A stretch of DNA of 64,000 bases from the NCBI GenBank assembly GCA_035551355.1, contig DASZNF010000060.1, positions 62,001-126,000 on the forward strand, written 5' to 3'. Of this stretch, positions 40,246 through 48,779 are shown one piece after another. The notes below the pieces were generated by a model. It was not told the DNA's origin. It worked only from the letters and a program-made list of their open reading frames with translations, and searched no databases. A program made the translations under genes and the position numbers. Source of the DNA: DATATV01 sp035551355. GTDB taxonomy: Bacteria; Actinomycetota; Actinomycetes; Mycobacteriales; Pseudonocardiaceae. Within the stretch, counting starts at the first letter, position 1; every line of letters begins with the position of its first letter.

Positions 40246-42617
40246 GCCGGGAGGTTCCGGATTTCCTTGACCGCGGCCCGCAACGCCTCAGCCAGACCGT
40301 CCACAGTGGACCCGTGGTCGGCGTCGCCGGACAGGCACACGGTGAGCTTGTCCGACCAGGTCATCACCCCGACCGACAGCCGCACGCCCGGCGCCAGGGA
40401 CAGCACCGGGAACACCGTGGCGATCCGCGCGCCGTGCAGGAAGACCGGTGAGCGCGCGCCGGGCAGCACCGAGGCGATCGCGTTGAACCAGGTCGATCTG
40501 TAGACGAACCGGGCGGCGACGGCGTGCAGCCAGGGCGGCAACAGGCCCAGCACCCGGACCACCGCGTGCGCGGCGTGCGGCGCGCTGGAGGCCACCTGTC
40601 TGCTGGTCGCGGTGCGGGTCGCGGCCACCCGGTCGGCCAGCGCCATCGGGCCGACCGGCAGATCGACCGAGGCCGCGCCGGTGCGGTTGCCCGCGTGCCG
40701 GAAGGTCGCGGTGGTGCGGGTGGAGCGGGGCATCATCACCCGCAGCGTGTCCAGGTTGCCGCCCTCGGCCGCCAGCAACCGGTGCAGAGCCTCGGCCAGC
40801 AGGCCGGTGATCAGGTCCGGGGTGCCGCAGTGCAGGGCCCGCGCCGCCGGGCGCAGTTCGGCTACCGGCCACTCCAGGACCGCGTGGTGCCGCCCGCCGG
40901 TGCGCACCGGGCCGTTCAGCTGCGAGTGCGGCGCCTTGCCCGCCCGGGCCAGCGTGTACACGCCCCTGGCCAGCTCACCCACCGCGGCCAGCCAGGTCTT
41001 GAGGGTCGGCTTCTCCACGGCTGCGTCCTTGACCGGCTCCTCGATGAAGTCGCGGCCCCGGCAGCGGGCGACCAGCGCGCCGGTCACCGCGATGCCGTCC
41101 GCGGTGGCGTGGTGCAGCTTGATCATCAGCGCGGCCCGGCCGGTCGCGAAGCCGTGCACCAGCACCGCCTGCCCGGCCCGGATGCGCCCGCCGACCTCGG
41201 GCAGCGGCCGGGAGAAGAACTCGTCCATGGCCGCTTCCACGTCCCCGCCGCCACAGTCCTGCTCGGTGACCAGGTCGGCGGTGGTCATGGTGGGGTCGGC
41301 GTGCCAGCTCGGCGTCCGCCACGCGGTGCCCGGCTCGATCCAGCCGAGCAGGCCGGGCGCGGCGTCCACCAGGTCCACCGCGTCGGCCAGGGTGGGCTCG
41401 CTGCCGTCGGCCTTGGCGTCCAGCACCAGCACGGCCCCGGCCACCTGGGGCACCTCGGGGGTCTGCACGTGCACGAACAGCGCGTCCTCGGCCCGCAGCC
41501 GGCGCACCTCGGGCGGCCCGGCCTCGGTCAGCTCGATCAGCCCGTCCAGCACGGTGCGCCGCCGCGCGTGCGCCAGCGCGGCCTGCTCCAGCGTGGCCAG
41601 CTTCTCCGGCTCGGCCAGCAGCTTTCGCACCGTGGCGGTGAGCGCCGCCTCGTCCTCGCACACCTCGGCCAGTCCGGCCGCGGCCATCAGCCTGGCGTTG
41701 GCCCGGCCGTGTGCGGCGATCGGCCGGTACATCAGCACGGTGCGCCCGCAGGCCAGCGCCTCCAGCGAGGTGGCCCCGCCCGCGTTGGTCACCACCACAT
41801 CGGCCGACACGGTGAGCCCGGCCATGTCGTCGGTCCAGCCCAGTGCGGTCAGCCGCTGGTCGGATGGCAGCGAGCGGCGAAGTTGTTCGTTGCGGCCGCA
41901 GGCCACCACCACGTGCACCCGCGGATCGGCGGCCAGCAGCGTGGTGGCCGCCGAGCCGACGTCACCGAAGCCGAGCGAACCGCAGGAGACCAGGGCGACG
42001 AACCTGTCCGCGGGCAGGCCGAGGCGTTCCCGGGCGGCGGCCCGGTCGCCCGGCGCGAACGCGGCCACCACCGGCGGGGCGGACACCCCGACCGTGGCCC
42101 CGGGCACCCAGTGCCGGGCCTGGTCCACGGCGACCTCGTGCATCACCAGGTTGCGGTCGATCTCGGTGTAGACCCAGAACGGGTGCGGGGCGAAGTCGGA
42201 CACCCAGGCGCCGATCGGCGCGGTCAGCCTGCCGTGCCTGCGCAGCCAGCCCAGCGCGGCGGTGCCGAGGGGATAGGTGGAGACGACCAGATCTGGGTCG
42301 TACTCGCGGACCGGGCGGGCGAACCGGCGCCCGGCCCAGCCGGCCACGAACCGCTTGGCCGCGATCGCGAACCAGGGCATCCGGCACAGCGATGAATAGA
42401 AGAACTCGTACAGCCACGGGGTGCGCTGCACATTGGTCACGTAAATGGACCGGAACAGCGGGCCGATCCCGCGCCCCATCACGTCCAGCGTGTCCAGCCA
42501 GCGGACCTGCGCGTCCGGCCAGCGCGCGCGGGCGGCCTGCTCCAGTGCCCGTCCGGTGGCGTTGTGGCCTTCCCCCATGTCGGCGGACACGATCAGTACC
42601 CGACTCGGCGCCGTCAC
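40242..42617 (-). CDS. Glycosyltransferase fused to WS/DGAT acyltransferase
   Basis: A 791-aa two-domain protein. Residues 1-365 are a GT-B glycosyltransferase of the MurG/MGDG-synthase group, with the N-terminal glycine loop SADMGEGHNATG (15-22) and donor-site NAGGATSLEALACGRTVLMY (278-297). Residues 372-791 are a full wax-ester/diacylglycerol acyltransferase domain with LRAEDALFVHVQTPE and the catalytic HHATADG (502-508, HHxxxDG). One chain could therefore glycosylate a lipid and acylate it. GTG 42617 is used because GGGAGGG lies five bases upstream; the frame extends 48 codons further without a better start. It is first in a unit with the DMT transporter and SDR. Confidence 0.88.
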   Translation of the reverse strand: MTAPSRVLIVSADMGEGHNATGRALEQAARARWPDAQVRWLDTLDVMGRGIGPLFRSIYVTNVQRTPWLYEFFYSSLCRMPWFAIAAKRFVAGWAGRRFARPVREYDPDLVVSTYPLGTAALGWLRRHGRLTAPIGAWVSDFAPHPFWVYTEIDRNLVMHEVAVDQARHWVPGATVGVSAPPVVAAFAPGDRAAARERLGLPADRFVALVSCGSLGFGDVGSAATTLLAADPRVHVVVACGRNEQLRRSLPSDQRLTALGWTDDMAGLTVSADVVVTNAGGATSLEALACGRTVLMYRPIAAHGRANARLMAAAGLAEVCEDEAALTATVRKLLAEPEKLATLEQAALAHARRRTVLDGLIELTEAGPPEVRRLRAEDALFVHVQTPEVPQVAGAVLVLDAKADGSEPTLADAVDLVDAAPGLLGWIEPGTAWRTPSWHADPTMTTADLVTEQDCGGGDVEAAMDEFFSRPLPEVGGRIRAGQAVLVHGFATGRAALMIKLHHATADGIAVTGALVARCRGRDFIEEPVKDAAVEKPTLKTWLAAVGELARGVYTLARAGKAPHSQLNGPVRTGGRHHAVLEWPVAELRPAARALHCGTPDLITGLLAEALHRLLAAEGGNLDTLRVMMPRSTRTTATFRHAGNRTGAASVDLPVGPMALADRVAATRTATSRQVASSAPHAAHAVVRVLGLLPPWLHAVAARFVYRSTWFNAIASVLPGARSPVFLHGARIATVFPVLSLAPGVRLSVGVMTWSDKLTVCLSGDADHGSTVDGLAEALRAAVKEIRNLPA

Positions 42618-42642
42618 CGGGTCCCTCCCATCGGCGAAGATG

Positions 42643-42657
42643 GCTGTACCGTACAGC
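42643..42657. promoter_or_regulatory. Palindrome GCTGTAC-C-GTACAGC
   Basis: Perfect 7-bp arms with a one-base centre, 26 bases upstream of the GT-acyltransferase GTG (minus strand) and 130 bases upstream of tig. Candidate operator for the glycolipid-like unit; regulator unknown. Confidence 0.5.
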
Positions 42658-42723
42658 TTGTGGGCGAGGTCGCGCTCGATTTGCCAATCCAGACGCGCTG
42701 ACCGGCGACTGGGGCACCGGCCG

Positions 42724-42729
42724 TAGACT
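42724..42729 (+). promoter_or_regulatory. Probable -10 box of the tig transcript
   Basis: TAGACT 58 bases upstream of the tig TTG start; no good -35 is seen. It would give a leader of about 50 nt that includes the GAGGAG ribosome-binding site (42775-42780). Confidence 0.4.
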
Positions 42730-42786
42730 CGACCTAATCCCGGAGTGACTGCCGGGTCCATCAGTTGTCATTACGAGGAGAAAACG

Positions 42787-44175
42787 TTGAAGAGCACCGT
42801 CGAGCAGCTTGGGCCCACCAGGGTCCGGATCAACGTCGAGGTGCCGTTCGACGAACTCAAACCGAGCTTCGACCGTGCGTACAAGAAGCTTGCTTCGCAG
42901 GTACGCATTCCCGGATTCCGGCCGGGTAAGGCACCCGCCCGGGTGCTGGAGAGCCGACTGGGCCGTGGTGTTGTGCTCGACGAGGTCGTCAACGAGGCGA
43001 TTCCGGCGAAGTACATGGAAGCGGTCAACGGCGAAGAGGTCCGCACCCTGGGCCGGCCGGACATCGAGCTGACCAACCTGGCCGACGGCGACAGCCTGTC
43101 CTTCACCGCCGAGGTGGACGTGCGCCCGGAGATCACCGTGCCCGCGTTCGGCGAGCTGTCGGTGACCGTGGACGAGGTCGCCACCACCGACGAGGACGTG
43201 CAGGAGCAGCTGGACGAGCTGCGCGCCCGGTTCGGCACGCTGACCGGCGTCACCCGTCCGGTCGAGAACGGCGACTTCGTGGTCATCGACCTGTCCGCCA
43301 CGGTGGACGGCGTCGAGGTCGAGGACGCCTCGACCAGCGGCCTGTCCTACGAGGTCGGCTCCGGCCAGCTCATCGACGGCATCGACGACGCGCTGACCGG
43401 CCTCGAGGCCGAGCAGAGCGCGACCTTCACCTCCAACCTGGTGGCCGGCGAGCACGCGGGCAAGGACGCCGAGGTGACGGTGACCGTGCAGTCGGTCAAG
43501 GAGCGCCAGCTGCCCGAGGCCGACGACGAGTTCGCCCAGCTGGCCAGCGAGTTCGACACGCTGGACGAGCTCAAGGCCGACCTGCGCGAGCGGATGGGCC
43601 GGGTCAAGCAGATGCAGCAGGCCGTGCAGGCCCGGGACAAGGTGCTGGACGCGCTGCTCGAGGTGACCGAGGTGCCGTTGCCGGAGACCGTGGTCGAGGC
43701 CGAGGTGGAGAACCGCAAGCACGACGCGGTGCACTCCTTCGACCACGACGAGGCCAAGTTCGAGGAGTGGCTGGGCACCCAGGGCCAGACCCTGGAGGAG
43801 TTCAACACCGAGATCAGGGCGGACGCCGAGAAGGCGGTCAAGACCCAGCTGGTGCTGGACACCATCGCCGACGCCGAGGGCGTGAACGTCAACGACAACG
43901 AGCTGACCGAGCGGATCATCTACCAGGCCCAGCGGTTCGGCGTGAGCCCGGACGAGTACGTGCAGCGGGCCCAGCAGTCCGGCCAGCTCGGCGCGATCTT
44001 CGCCGACGTGCGCCGGGGCAAGGCGCTGGCCTCGGTGGTCCGGTTGGCCACGGTGACCGACGAGCACGGCAATGCCGTGGACCTGGACGAGGTGTTCGGC
44101 ACCGGCGAGGCCGAGGACGGCGAGGAGACCGAGCAGGCCACTCCGGAGGTCGTCGAGGCGGCCGCCGCGGAGTGA
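42787..44175 (+). CDS. tig: Trigger factor, ribosome-associated chaperone
   Basis: A 462-aa chaperone and peptidyl-prolyl isomerase acting at the ribosome exit tunnel. The ribosome-binding loop is VRIPGFRPGKAPARVLESRLG (residues about 39-59). The PPIase (FKBP-like) domain spans about 150-240, and the C-terminal helical arms follow. The tail is Glu/Ala-rich. The start is TTG 42787, preceded by GAGGAG, because the family N-terminus MKSTVEQLGPTRVR begins exactly there. Downstream clpP1-clpP2-clpX complete the usual actinobacterial proteostasis group. Confidence 0.97.
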   Translation: MKSTVEQLGPTRVRINVEVPFDELKPSFDRAYKKLASQVRIPGFRPGKAPARVLESRLGRGVVLDEVVNEAIPAKYMEAVNGEEVRTLGRPDIELTNLADGDSLSFTAEVDVRPEITVPAFGELSVTVDEVATTDEDVQEQLDELRARFGTLTGVTRPVENGDFVVIDLSATVDGVEVEDASTSGLSYEVGSGQLIDGIDDALTGLEAEQSATFTSNLVAGEHAGKDAEVTVTVQSVKERQLPEADDEFAQLASEFDTLDELKADLRERMGRVKQMQQAVQARDKVLDALLEVTEVPLPETVVEAEVENRKHDAVHSFDHDEAKFEEWLGTQGQTLEEFNTEIRADAEKAVKTQLVLDTIADAEGVNVNDNELTERIIYQAQRFGVSPDEYVQRAQQSGQLGAIFADVRRGKALASVVRLATVTDEHGNAVDLDEVFGTGEAEDGEETEQATPEVVEAAAAE

Positions 44176-44244
44176 CCGAAGCCACCCTGAATGGGGCCGG
44201 AGACCAGGTCACCGGCGCATTTGCGGGGTTTTTGCAAGCTGTCA

Positions 44245-44250
44245 GCGAAC
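44245..44250. promoter_or_regulatory. Possible ClgR half-site upstream of clpP1
   Basis: GCGAAC within CAGCGAACG, about 100 bases upstream of clpP1, recalls the half-site of the actinobacterial ClgR activator. The opposite half-site is not convincing, so this is tentative. Confidence 0.25.
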
Positions 44251-44352
44251 GTGGGCGGTATGGGGACTTCCCCGCCGCCCGCCTTCGTTAGTGTCGAGTA
44301 CATCTCCGGCGAACGTGCCGGGAACCTATTGCGGACGGTAAGGCAGGCAGAC

Positions 44353-44979
44353 GTGACGCAGCACCTCCCGCCCCAGATGCGGACCAGCACCCAGGGCCTC
44401 AATCTGACCGACTCGGTGTACGAGCGCCTGCTACAGGAACGCATCATCGTACTCGGTTCCGAGGTCAACGACGAGATCGCCAACCGGATCACGGCCCAGC
44501 TGCTGCTGCTGGCCGCCGAGGACGCCGCCAGCGACATCACCCTCTACATCAACTCCCCGGGCGGTTCGGTCACCGCGGGCATGGCGATCTACGACACCAT
44601 GCAGCTGATCGAGCCGGACGTGGCCACCTGGGCGATGGGCCTGGCCGCCTCCATGGGCCAGTTCCTGCTGTCCTCGGGCTCCCCGGGCAAGCGCTACGCG
44701 CTGCCGCACGCGCGCATCATGATGCACCAGCCCTCCGCCGGTGTCGGTGGCACCGCGTCGGACATCGCCATCCAGGCCCAGGTCTACAACCGCTGGAAGC
44801 TGGAGATGGCCCGGATCACCGCCGAGCAGACCGGCCAGCCGGTGGAGAAGATCACCGAGGACGCCGACCGGGACCGCTGGTTCACCGCCGAAGAGGCGCG
44901 CGACTACGGCTTCGTGGACCACGTGGCCATCCCGCACAGCGTGCAGAGCAACGGCAACAGCAGCCGGCGCGGTCGCTGA
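44353..44979 (+). CDS. clpP1: ATP-dependent Clp protease proteolytic subunit 1
   Basis: A 208-aa ClpP. The catalytic triad is visible: Ser100 (AASMGQ), His125 (IMMHQP) and Asp174 (DRDRW). INSPGGSVTAGMAIYD is the family oligomer/substrate segment. It forms a mixed barrel with ClpP2 in actinobacteria. GTG 44353 gives the expected N-terminus (TQHLPPQMRTSTQGLNLTDSV); the longer in-frame start at 44191 would run through promoter sequence. The gene is 43 bases from clpP2 with no terminator. Confidence 0.96.
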   Translation: MTQHLPPQMRTSTQGLNLTDSVYERLLQERIIVLGSEVNDEIANRITAQLLLLAAEDAASDITLYINSPGGSVTAGMAIYDTMQLIEPDVATWAMGLAASMGQFLLSSGSPGKRYALPHARIMMHQPSAGVGGTASDIAIQAQVYNRWKLEMARITAEQTGQPVEKITEDADRDRWFTAEEARDYGFVDHVAIPHSVQSNGNSSRRGR

Positions 44980-45022
44980 CCCCTCGGCCGGATCGACCGC
45001 TCAAGAAGTCCAAGGAGCCATT

Positions 45023-45652
45023 GTGAGCGAGCTTCACCTTCCGCAGTCCCGGTATGTGCTGCCGTCGTTCGTCGAGCGCACCAGCTACGGGATCAAGGAG
45101 TCCAACCCCTACAACAAGCTGTTCGAGGAACGCATCATCTTCCTCGGCGTGCAGGTCGACGACGCCTCGGCCAACGACGTGATGGCCCAGTTGCTGGTGC
45201 TTGAGGCCGAGGACCCGGACCGCGACATCATCATGTACATCAACTCCCCGGGTGGCTCGTTCACCTCGTTGATGGCCATCTACGACACCATGCAGTACGT
45301 GCGTCCGGACATCCAGACGGTCTGCCTGGGCCAGGCCGCCTCGGCCGCCGCGGTGATCCTGGCCGCGGGCACCCCGGGCAAGCGGGCCCTGCTGCCCAAC
45401 GCGCGGGTGCTCATCCACCAGCCGGCCATCGAGGGCGTCTACGGCCAGGTGTCCGACCTGGAGATCCAGGCCAACGAGATCCAGCGCATGCGCCGCCTGC
45501 TGGAGACCACCCTGGCCCGGCACAGCAACAAGGACCCGGACCAGGTCCGGCTGGACATCGAGCGGGACAAGATTCTCACCGCCGAAGAGGCCAAGGACTA
45601 CGGGATCATCGACGAGATCTTCCCGTACCGCAAGCTTTCGGCTCAGAGCTGA
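45023..45652 (+). CDS. clpP2: ATP-dependent Clp protease proteolytic subunit 2
   Basis: A 209-aa ClpP paralogue. Catalytic residues are Ser107 (QAASAAAV), His132 (VLIHQP) and Asp182 (ERDKILTAEEA). It is encoded directly after clpP1 with AAGGAG before GTG 45023. In actinobacteria ClpP1 and ClpP2 are both needed for the active complex. A hairpin terminator follows the stop. Confidence 0.96.
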   Translation: MSELHLPQSRYVLPSFVERTSYGIKESNPYNKLFEERIIFLGVQVDDASANDVMAQLLVLEAEDPDRDIIMYINSPGGSFTSLMAIYDTMQYVRPDIQTVCLGQAASAAAVILAAGTPGKRALLPNARVLIHQPAIEGVYGQVSDLEIQANEIQRMRRLLETTLARHSNKDPDQVRLDIERDKILTAEEAKDYGIIDEIFPYRKLSAQS

Positions 45653-45656
45653 GCCG

Positions 45657-45699
45657 CGACACGCCGAGTGGTGAGAAAAAACCGCCGCTCGGCGTGTCG
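45657..45699 (+). terminator. Hairpin after clpP2
   Basis: CGACACGCCGAG (45657-45668) pairs with CTCGGCGTGTCG (45688-45699) around a 19-base loop containing an A-run. It separates clpP1P2 from clpX. Confidence 0.75.
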
Positions 45700-45852
45700 T
45701 CCGGGCGTAAGTGCTCCCGGATCGGCGGTTCGTACGGGTAACGTCAAGGGAAGCGAGTTCGACCACCGAGGTGAGTGGCCGGGCCACCAGGACGACACGA
45801 AGGCGCGGCCACCGCGATATCGGCCCGCCGGAGGGGACAGAGGTCAACGGTC

Positions 45853-47133
45853 ATGGCTCGAATCGGGGATGGCGGGGACCTGTTGAAGTGTTCTTTCTGC
45901 GGAAAGAGTCAGAAACAGGTCAAGAAGCTCATCGCCGGTCCCGGCGTGTACATCTGTGACGAATGCATCGACCTCTGCAACGAGATCATCGAGGAGGAGC
46001 TGGCCGAGGCCGGCGACGTCAAACTCGACGAGCTGCCCAAGCCGGCCGAGATCCACGACTTCCTCGACTCGTATGTGATCGGCCAGGACGAGGCGAAGCG
46101 CACGCTCGCCGTGGCGGTGTACAACCACTACAAGCGCATCCAGTCCGGCGACCGCGGCCGTGAGAGCCGGGAAGAGGCCGTCGAGCTGGCCAAGTCCAAC
46201 ATCCTGATGCTCGGGCCGACCGGCTGCGGCAAGACCTACCTGGCGCAGACCCTGGCCAAGATGCTCAACGTGCCCTTCGCCATCGCGGACGCCACCGCGC
46301 TGACCGAGGCCGGCTACGTGGGCGAGGATGTGGAGAACATCCTGCTCAAGCTGATCCAGGCCGCCGACTACGACGTCAAGCGCGCGGAGACCGGCATCAT
46401 CTACATCGACGAGGTCGACAAGATCGCTCGGAAGAGTGAAAACCCGTCGATCACCCGCGATGTGTCCGGTGAGGGCGTGCAGCAGGCGCTGCTGAAGATC
46501 CTGGAGGGCACCACCGCCAGCGTGCCCCCGCAGGGCGGCCGCAAGCACCCGCACCAGGAGTTCATCCAGATCGACACGACGAACGTGCTGTTCATCGTGG
46601 CCGGCGCGTTCGCCGGGCTCGACCGGATCATCCAGGAGCGGGTGGGCAAGCGCGGCCTCGGCTTCGGTGCCGAGATCCGGTCCAAGGCCGAGATCGAGAC
46701 CACCGACTTCTTCTCCGAGACCATGCCCGAGGATCTGATCAAGTTCGGGCTGATCCCGGAGTTCATCGGCCGGCTCCCGGTCGTGGCCAGCGTGACCAAC
46801 CTGGACAAGGAATCGCTGGTCCAGATCCTCACCGAGCCGCGCAACGCGCTGAACAAGCAGTACCGGCGGCTGTTCGCGATGGACCAGGTGGAGCTGGAGT
46901 TCAGCGACAAGGCCCTGGAGGCCATCGCTGACCAAGCCATCCTGCGCGGCACCGGCGCCCGTGGCCTGCGGGCCATCATGGAGGAGACGCTGCTGCCGGT
47001 GATGTACGACATCCCGAGCCGCTCGGACGTGGCGCGGGTGGTCATCACCGAGCAGACCGTGCGGGACAACGTCAACCCGACCATCGTGCCGCGGCAGCCC
47101 AACCGGCGGGAACGGCGCGAAAAGTCTGCTTGA
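45853..47133 (+). CDS. clpX: ClpX, AAA+ unfoldase of the Clp protease
   Basis: A 426-aa unfoldase. The N-terminal zinc-binding domain is CSFCGKSQ...YICDEC. The AAA+ core has Walker A GPTGCGKTYLAQ, Walker B IIYIDEVDKIA, pore loop GYVGEDVEN, and sensor 2 GARGLRAIMEE. The IGF-like loop that docks to ClpP is the KRGLGFGAEI stretch. ATG 45853 fits the family N-terminus. It has its own upstream region of 200 bases after the clpP2 terminator, so it may be transcribed separately. Confidence 0.97.
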   Translation: MARIGDGGDLLKCSFCGKSQKQVKKLIAGPGVYICDECIDLCNEIIEEELAEAGDVKLDELPKPAEIHDFLDSYVIGQDEAKRTLAVAVYNHYKRIQSGDRGRESREEAVELAKSNILMLGPTGCGKTYLAQTLAKMLNVPFAIADATALTEAGYVGEDVENILLKLIQAADYDVKRAETGIIYIDEVDKIARKSENPSITRDVSGEGVQQALLKILEGTTASVPPQGGRKHPHQEFIQIDTTNVLFIVAGAFAGLDRIIQERVGKRGLGFGAEIRSKAEIETTDFFSETMPEDLIKFGLIPEFIGRLPVVASVTNLDKESLVQILTEPRNALNKQYRRLFAMDQVELEFSDKALEAIADQAILRGTGARGLRAIMEETLLPVMYDIPSRSDVARVVITEQTVRDNVNPTIVPRQPNRRERREKSA

Positions 47134-47168
47134 CGCGGCTTCCCGCGCCGCATCACACCGTCATCTCC

Positions 47169-47206
47169 AGGTCGAGCGTGCCCGCCCAGCGCGGCACGCT
47201 CGACCT
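47169..47206. terminator. Bidirectional terminator, clpX / amidohydrolase
   Basis: AGGTCGAGCGTGCC (47169-47182) and its exact complement (47193-47206) form a 14-bp stem with a 10-base loop between convergent genes. Confidence 0.85.
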
Positions 47207-47262
47207 TCGGCGTCCGGTCCGGCCCACGAGGCCGGCTCCGGCTCCGGTTGTGGCAGCTACGA

Positions 47263-48189
47263 CTAGGCCAGCCCCGGGAACAGCGCCTCGGCGTTGCCGC
47301 GGTTGATCGCGGCCAGCTGACCGGGGGCGTAGTCCGGGTAGTCGTCCAGCTGCCGGGTGATCAGAGCCGACCACTGCTCGGGCGCGAAGGGCCAGTCGCT
47401 GCCGAACAGCACATGCCCGTCCTCGGCGAACTCCAGCAGCAGCCGCAGCGTGCCGGGCGCGCTGGACAGCGCGGTGTCGAAGTAGAACCGGCGCAGATCG
47501 GTGGCGATCGACTCGGCCGTCAGCCCGGGCCGGGCCAGCGGCACCCCGCCGATCACCCGTTGGGCCACATAGGGCAGATAGCCGCCCGCGTGGGACAGGA
47601 TCACCCGCACGTTCGGACACCGGGCCAGCACGCCGTTGACCACCAGGTTGACCGCGGTGCGGGTGGTGTCGAAGGTGAAATCCAGCAACGGGTACGGGGT
47701 GTCCGGCAGCATCGGGTAGGGGCCGTTGGCCGGGTGCACGAACACCACGGCCGCCCGCCGGTTCAGTTCATCCCACAGCGGGGCCAGTGACGGGTCGCCC
47801 AGGTACACCCCGGCCGTGCTGGACAGCAGCACGATCCCGTCGGCGTGCAGGTCGTCGTAGGCGCGGGCCAGTTCGGCCAGGCTGGCGTCCACATCCGACT
47901 GGGGCAGGGTGGCGAACTGGCCGAACCGGTCCGGCCGGTCCTTGACCGCCTCGGCGGTGAAGTCGTTGGCCGCCCGGGCCACGTCCACCGGGTTCCGCGT
48001 GCCGACCTGCGGGCCGGGGTTGGTCAGCGAGAGCACCGCGGTGTCGATGCCGTGCCGGTCCAGCTGGGCCAGATGGGCCGCGGCCGACCACTCGGGAATG
48101 GCCCACCCACCGGAGTTCTGCCCGGCCGCGGCCAGGGCCCGCGCCCAGTCCGGCGGCACCACGTGGGTGTGCACATCGATCCGCCCCAT
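47263..48189 (-). CDS. Amidohydrolase 2-family metal-dependent hydrolase/decarboxylase
   Basis: A 308-aa TIM-barrel enzyme of the aminocarboxymuconate-semialdehyde decarboxylase (ACMSD)-like group. Metal-binding residues are seen in RIDVHTHVVP (H-x-H), VFVHPANGP, SHAGGYLP and FGSDWPF. The substrate is unknown, but aromatic-acid or carboxylated intermediates are typical. ATG 48189 is used. It is divergent from a MarR gene only 50 bases away, so it is its likely regulatory target. Confidence 0.85.
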   Translation of the reverse strand: MGRIDVHTHVVPPDWARALAAAGQNSGGWAIPEWSAAAHLAQLDRHGIDTAVLSLTNPGPQVGTRNPVDVARAANDFTAEAVKDRPDRFGQFATLPQSDVDASLAELARAYDDLHADGIVLLSSTAGVYLGDPSLAPLWDELNRRAAVVFVHPANGPYPMLPDTPYPLLDFTFDTTRTAVNLVVNGVLARCPNVRVILSHAGGYLPYVAQRVIGGVPLARPGLTAESIATDLRRFYFDTALSSAPGTLRLLLEFAEDGHVLFGSDWPFAPEQWSALITRQLDDYPDYAPGQLAAINRGNAEALFPGLA

Positions 48190-48212
48190 GTCCTTGCCTC
48201 CCCAATCATTAC

Positions 48213-48230
48213 CTAGGCAACTATTGCTAG
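48213..48230. promoter_or_regulatory. Probable MarR operator between amidohydrolase and marR
   Basis: CTAGGCAA (48213-48220), a CTA spacer, and TTGCTAG (48224-48230) form an imperfect inverted repeat overlapping the marR -10 box TAGACT (48228-48233). That box is six bases before ATG 48240, a leaderless arrangement. Confidence 0.55.
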
Positions 48231-48239
48231 ACTAGGGAC

Positions 48240-48719
48240 ATGTCCACCGCACGGCAAGACTGGTCCGCGGTCGAGCTGGCCCTGGCCGCGGACCAGCTGT
48301 TCGCCGCGCTGCGCCGCGGCCGGACCCGGCTGGTCAGCGAGCTGGCGGGGGACCTCTCGCCGGTGGCCGTGGCGCTGCTGGAACCGTTGCTGGACGCCGG
48401 GGAACTGCCGGTCGGGCGGCTGGCCGAACTGGCCGGGGTCACCGTGCCCACGGTCACCCGGCAGTTGCAGCAACTCCAGCGGGACGAGGTGATCCTCCGG
48501 CGCCGGGACCCGGCCGACGACCGGCGGGTGCTGGTCGGGCTGACGCAGCCGGGCCGGGCCCGGCTGGAAACCATGCGAGGCGTCCTGCGTGAACACCAGA
48601 CCAGCGCCTACGCCGCGCTGAGCGCCACGGAGCGGGCGGAACTCGGCTCGGCCATGACCCGGTTGGCGCGGCTCGTCGAACGCTCTGTCGAAACGGCTGG
48701 TCCGTGCTCTCGGTCTTGA
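48240..48719 (+). CDS. MarR-family regulator
   Basis: A 159-aa winged-helix protein. The HTH is LPVGRLAELAGVTVPTVTRQLQQLQRDEVILRRRDPADDRRVLVGLT, with the D-R-R wing. The ATG at 48240 is set six bases after a TAGACT -10 box, suggesting a leaderless message. Divergent from the amidohydrolase and 60 bases upstream of the lactate permease gene, it may control either or both. Confidence 0.9.
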   Translation: MSTARQDWSAVELALAADQLFAALRRGRTRLVSELAGDLSPVAVALLEPLLDAGELPVGRLAELAGVTVPTVTRQLQQLQRDEVILRRRDPADDRRVLVGLTQPGRARLETMRGVLREHQTSAYAALSATERAELGSAMTRLARLVERSVETAGPCSRS

Positions 48720-48779
48720 CACGGACCTCATAGGGCAGATAGGTGTTCCAGCACACAACGAAGTGTGTGGAGGCGGGCC

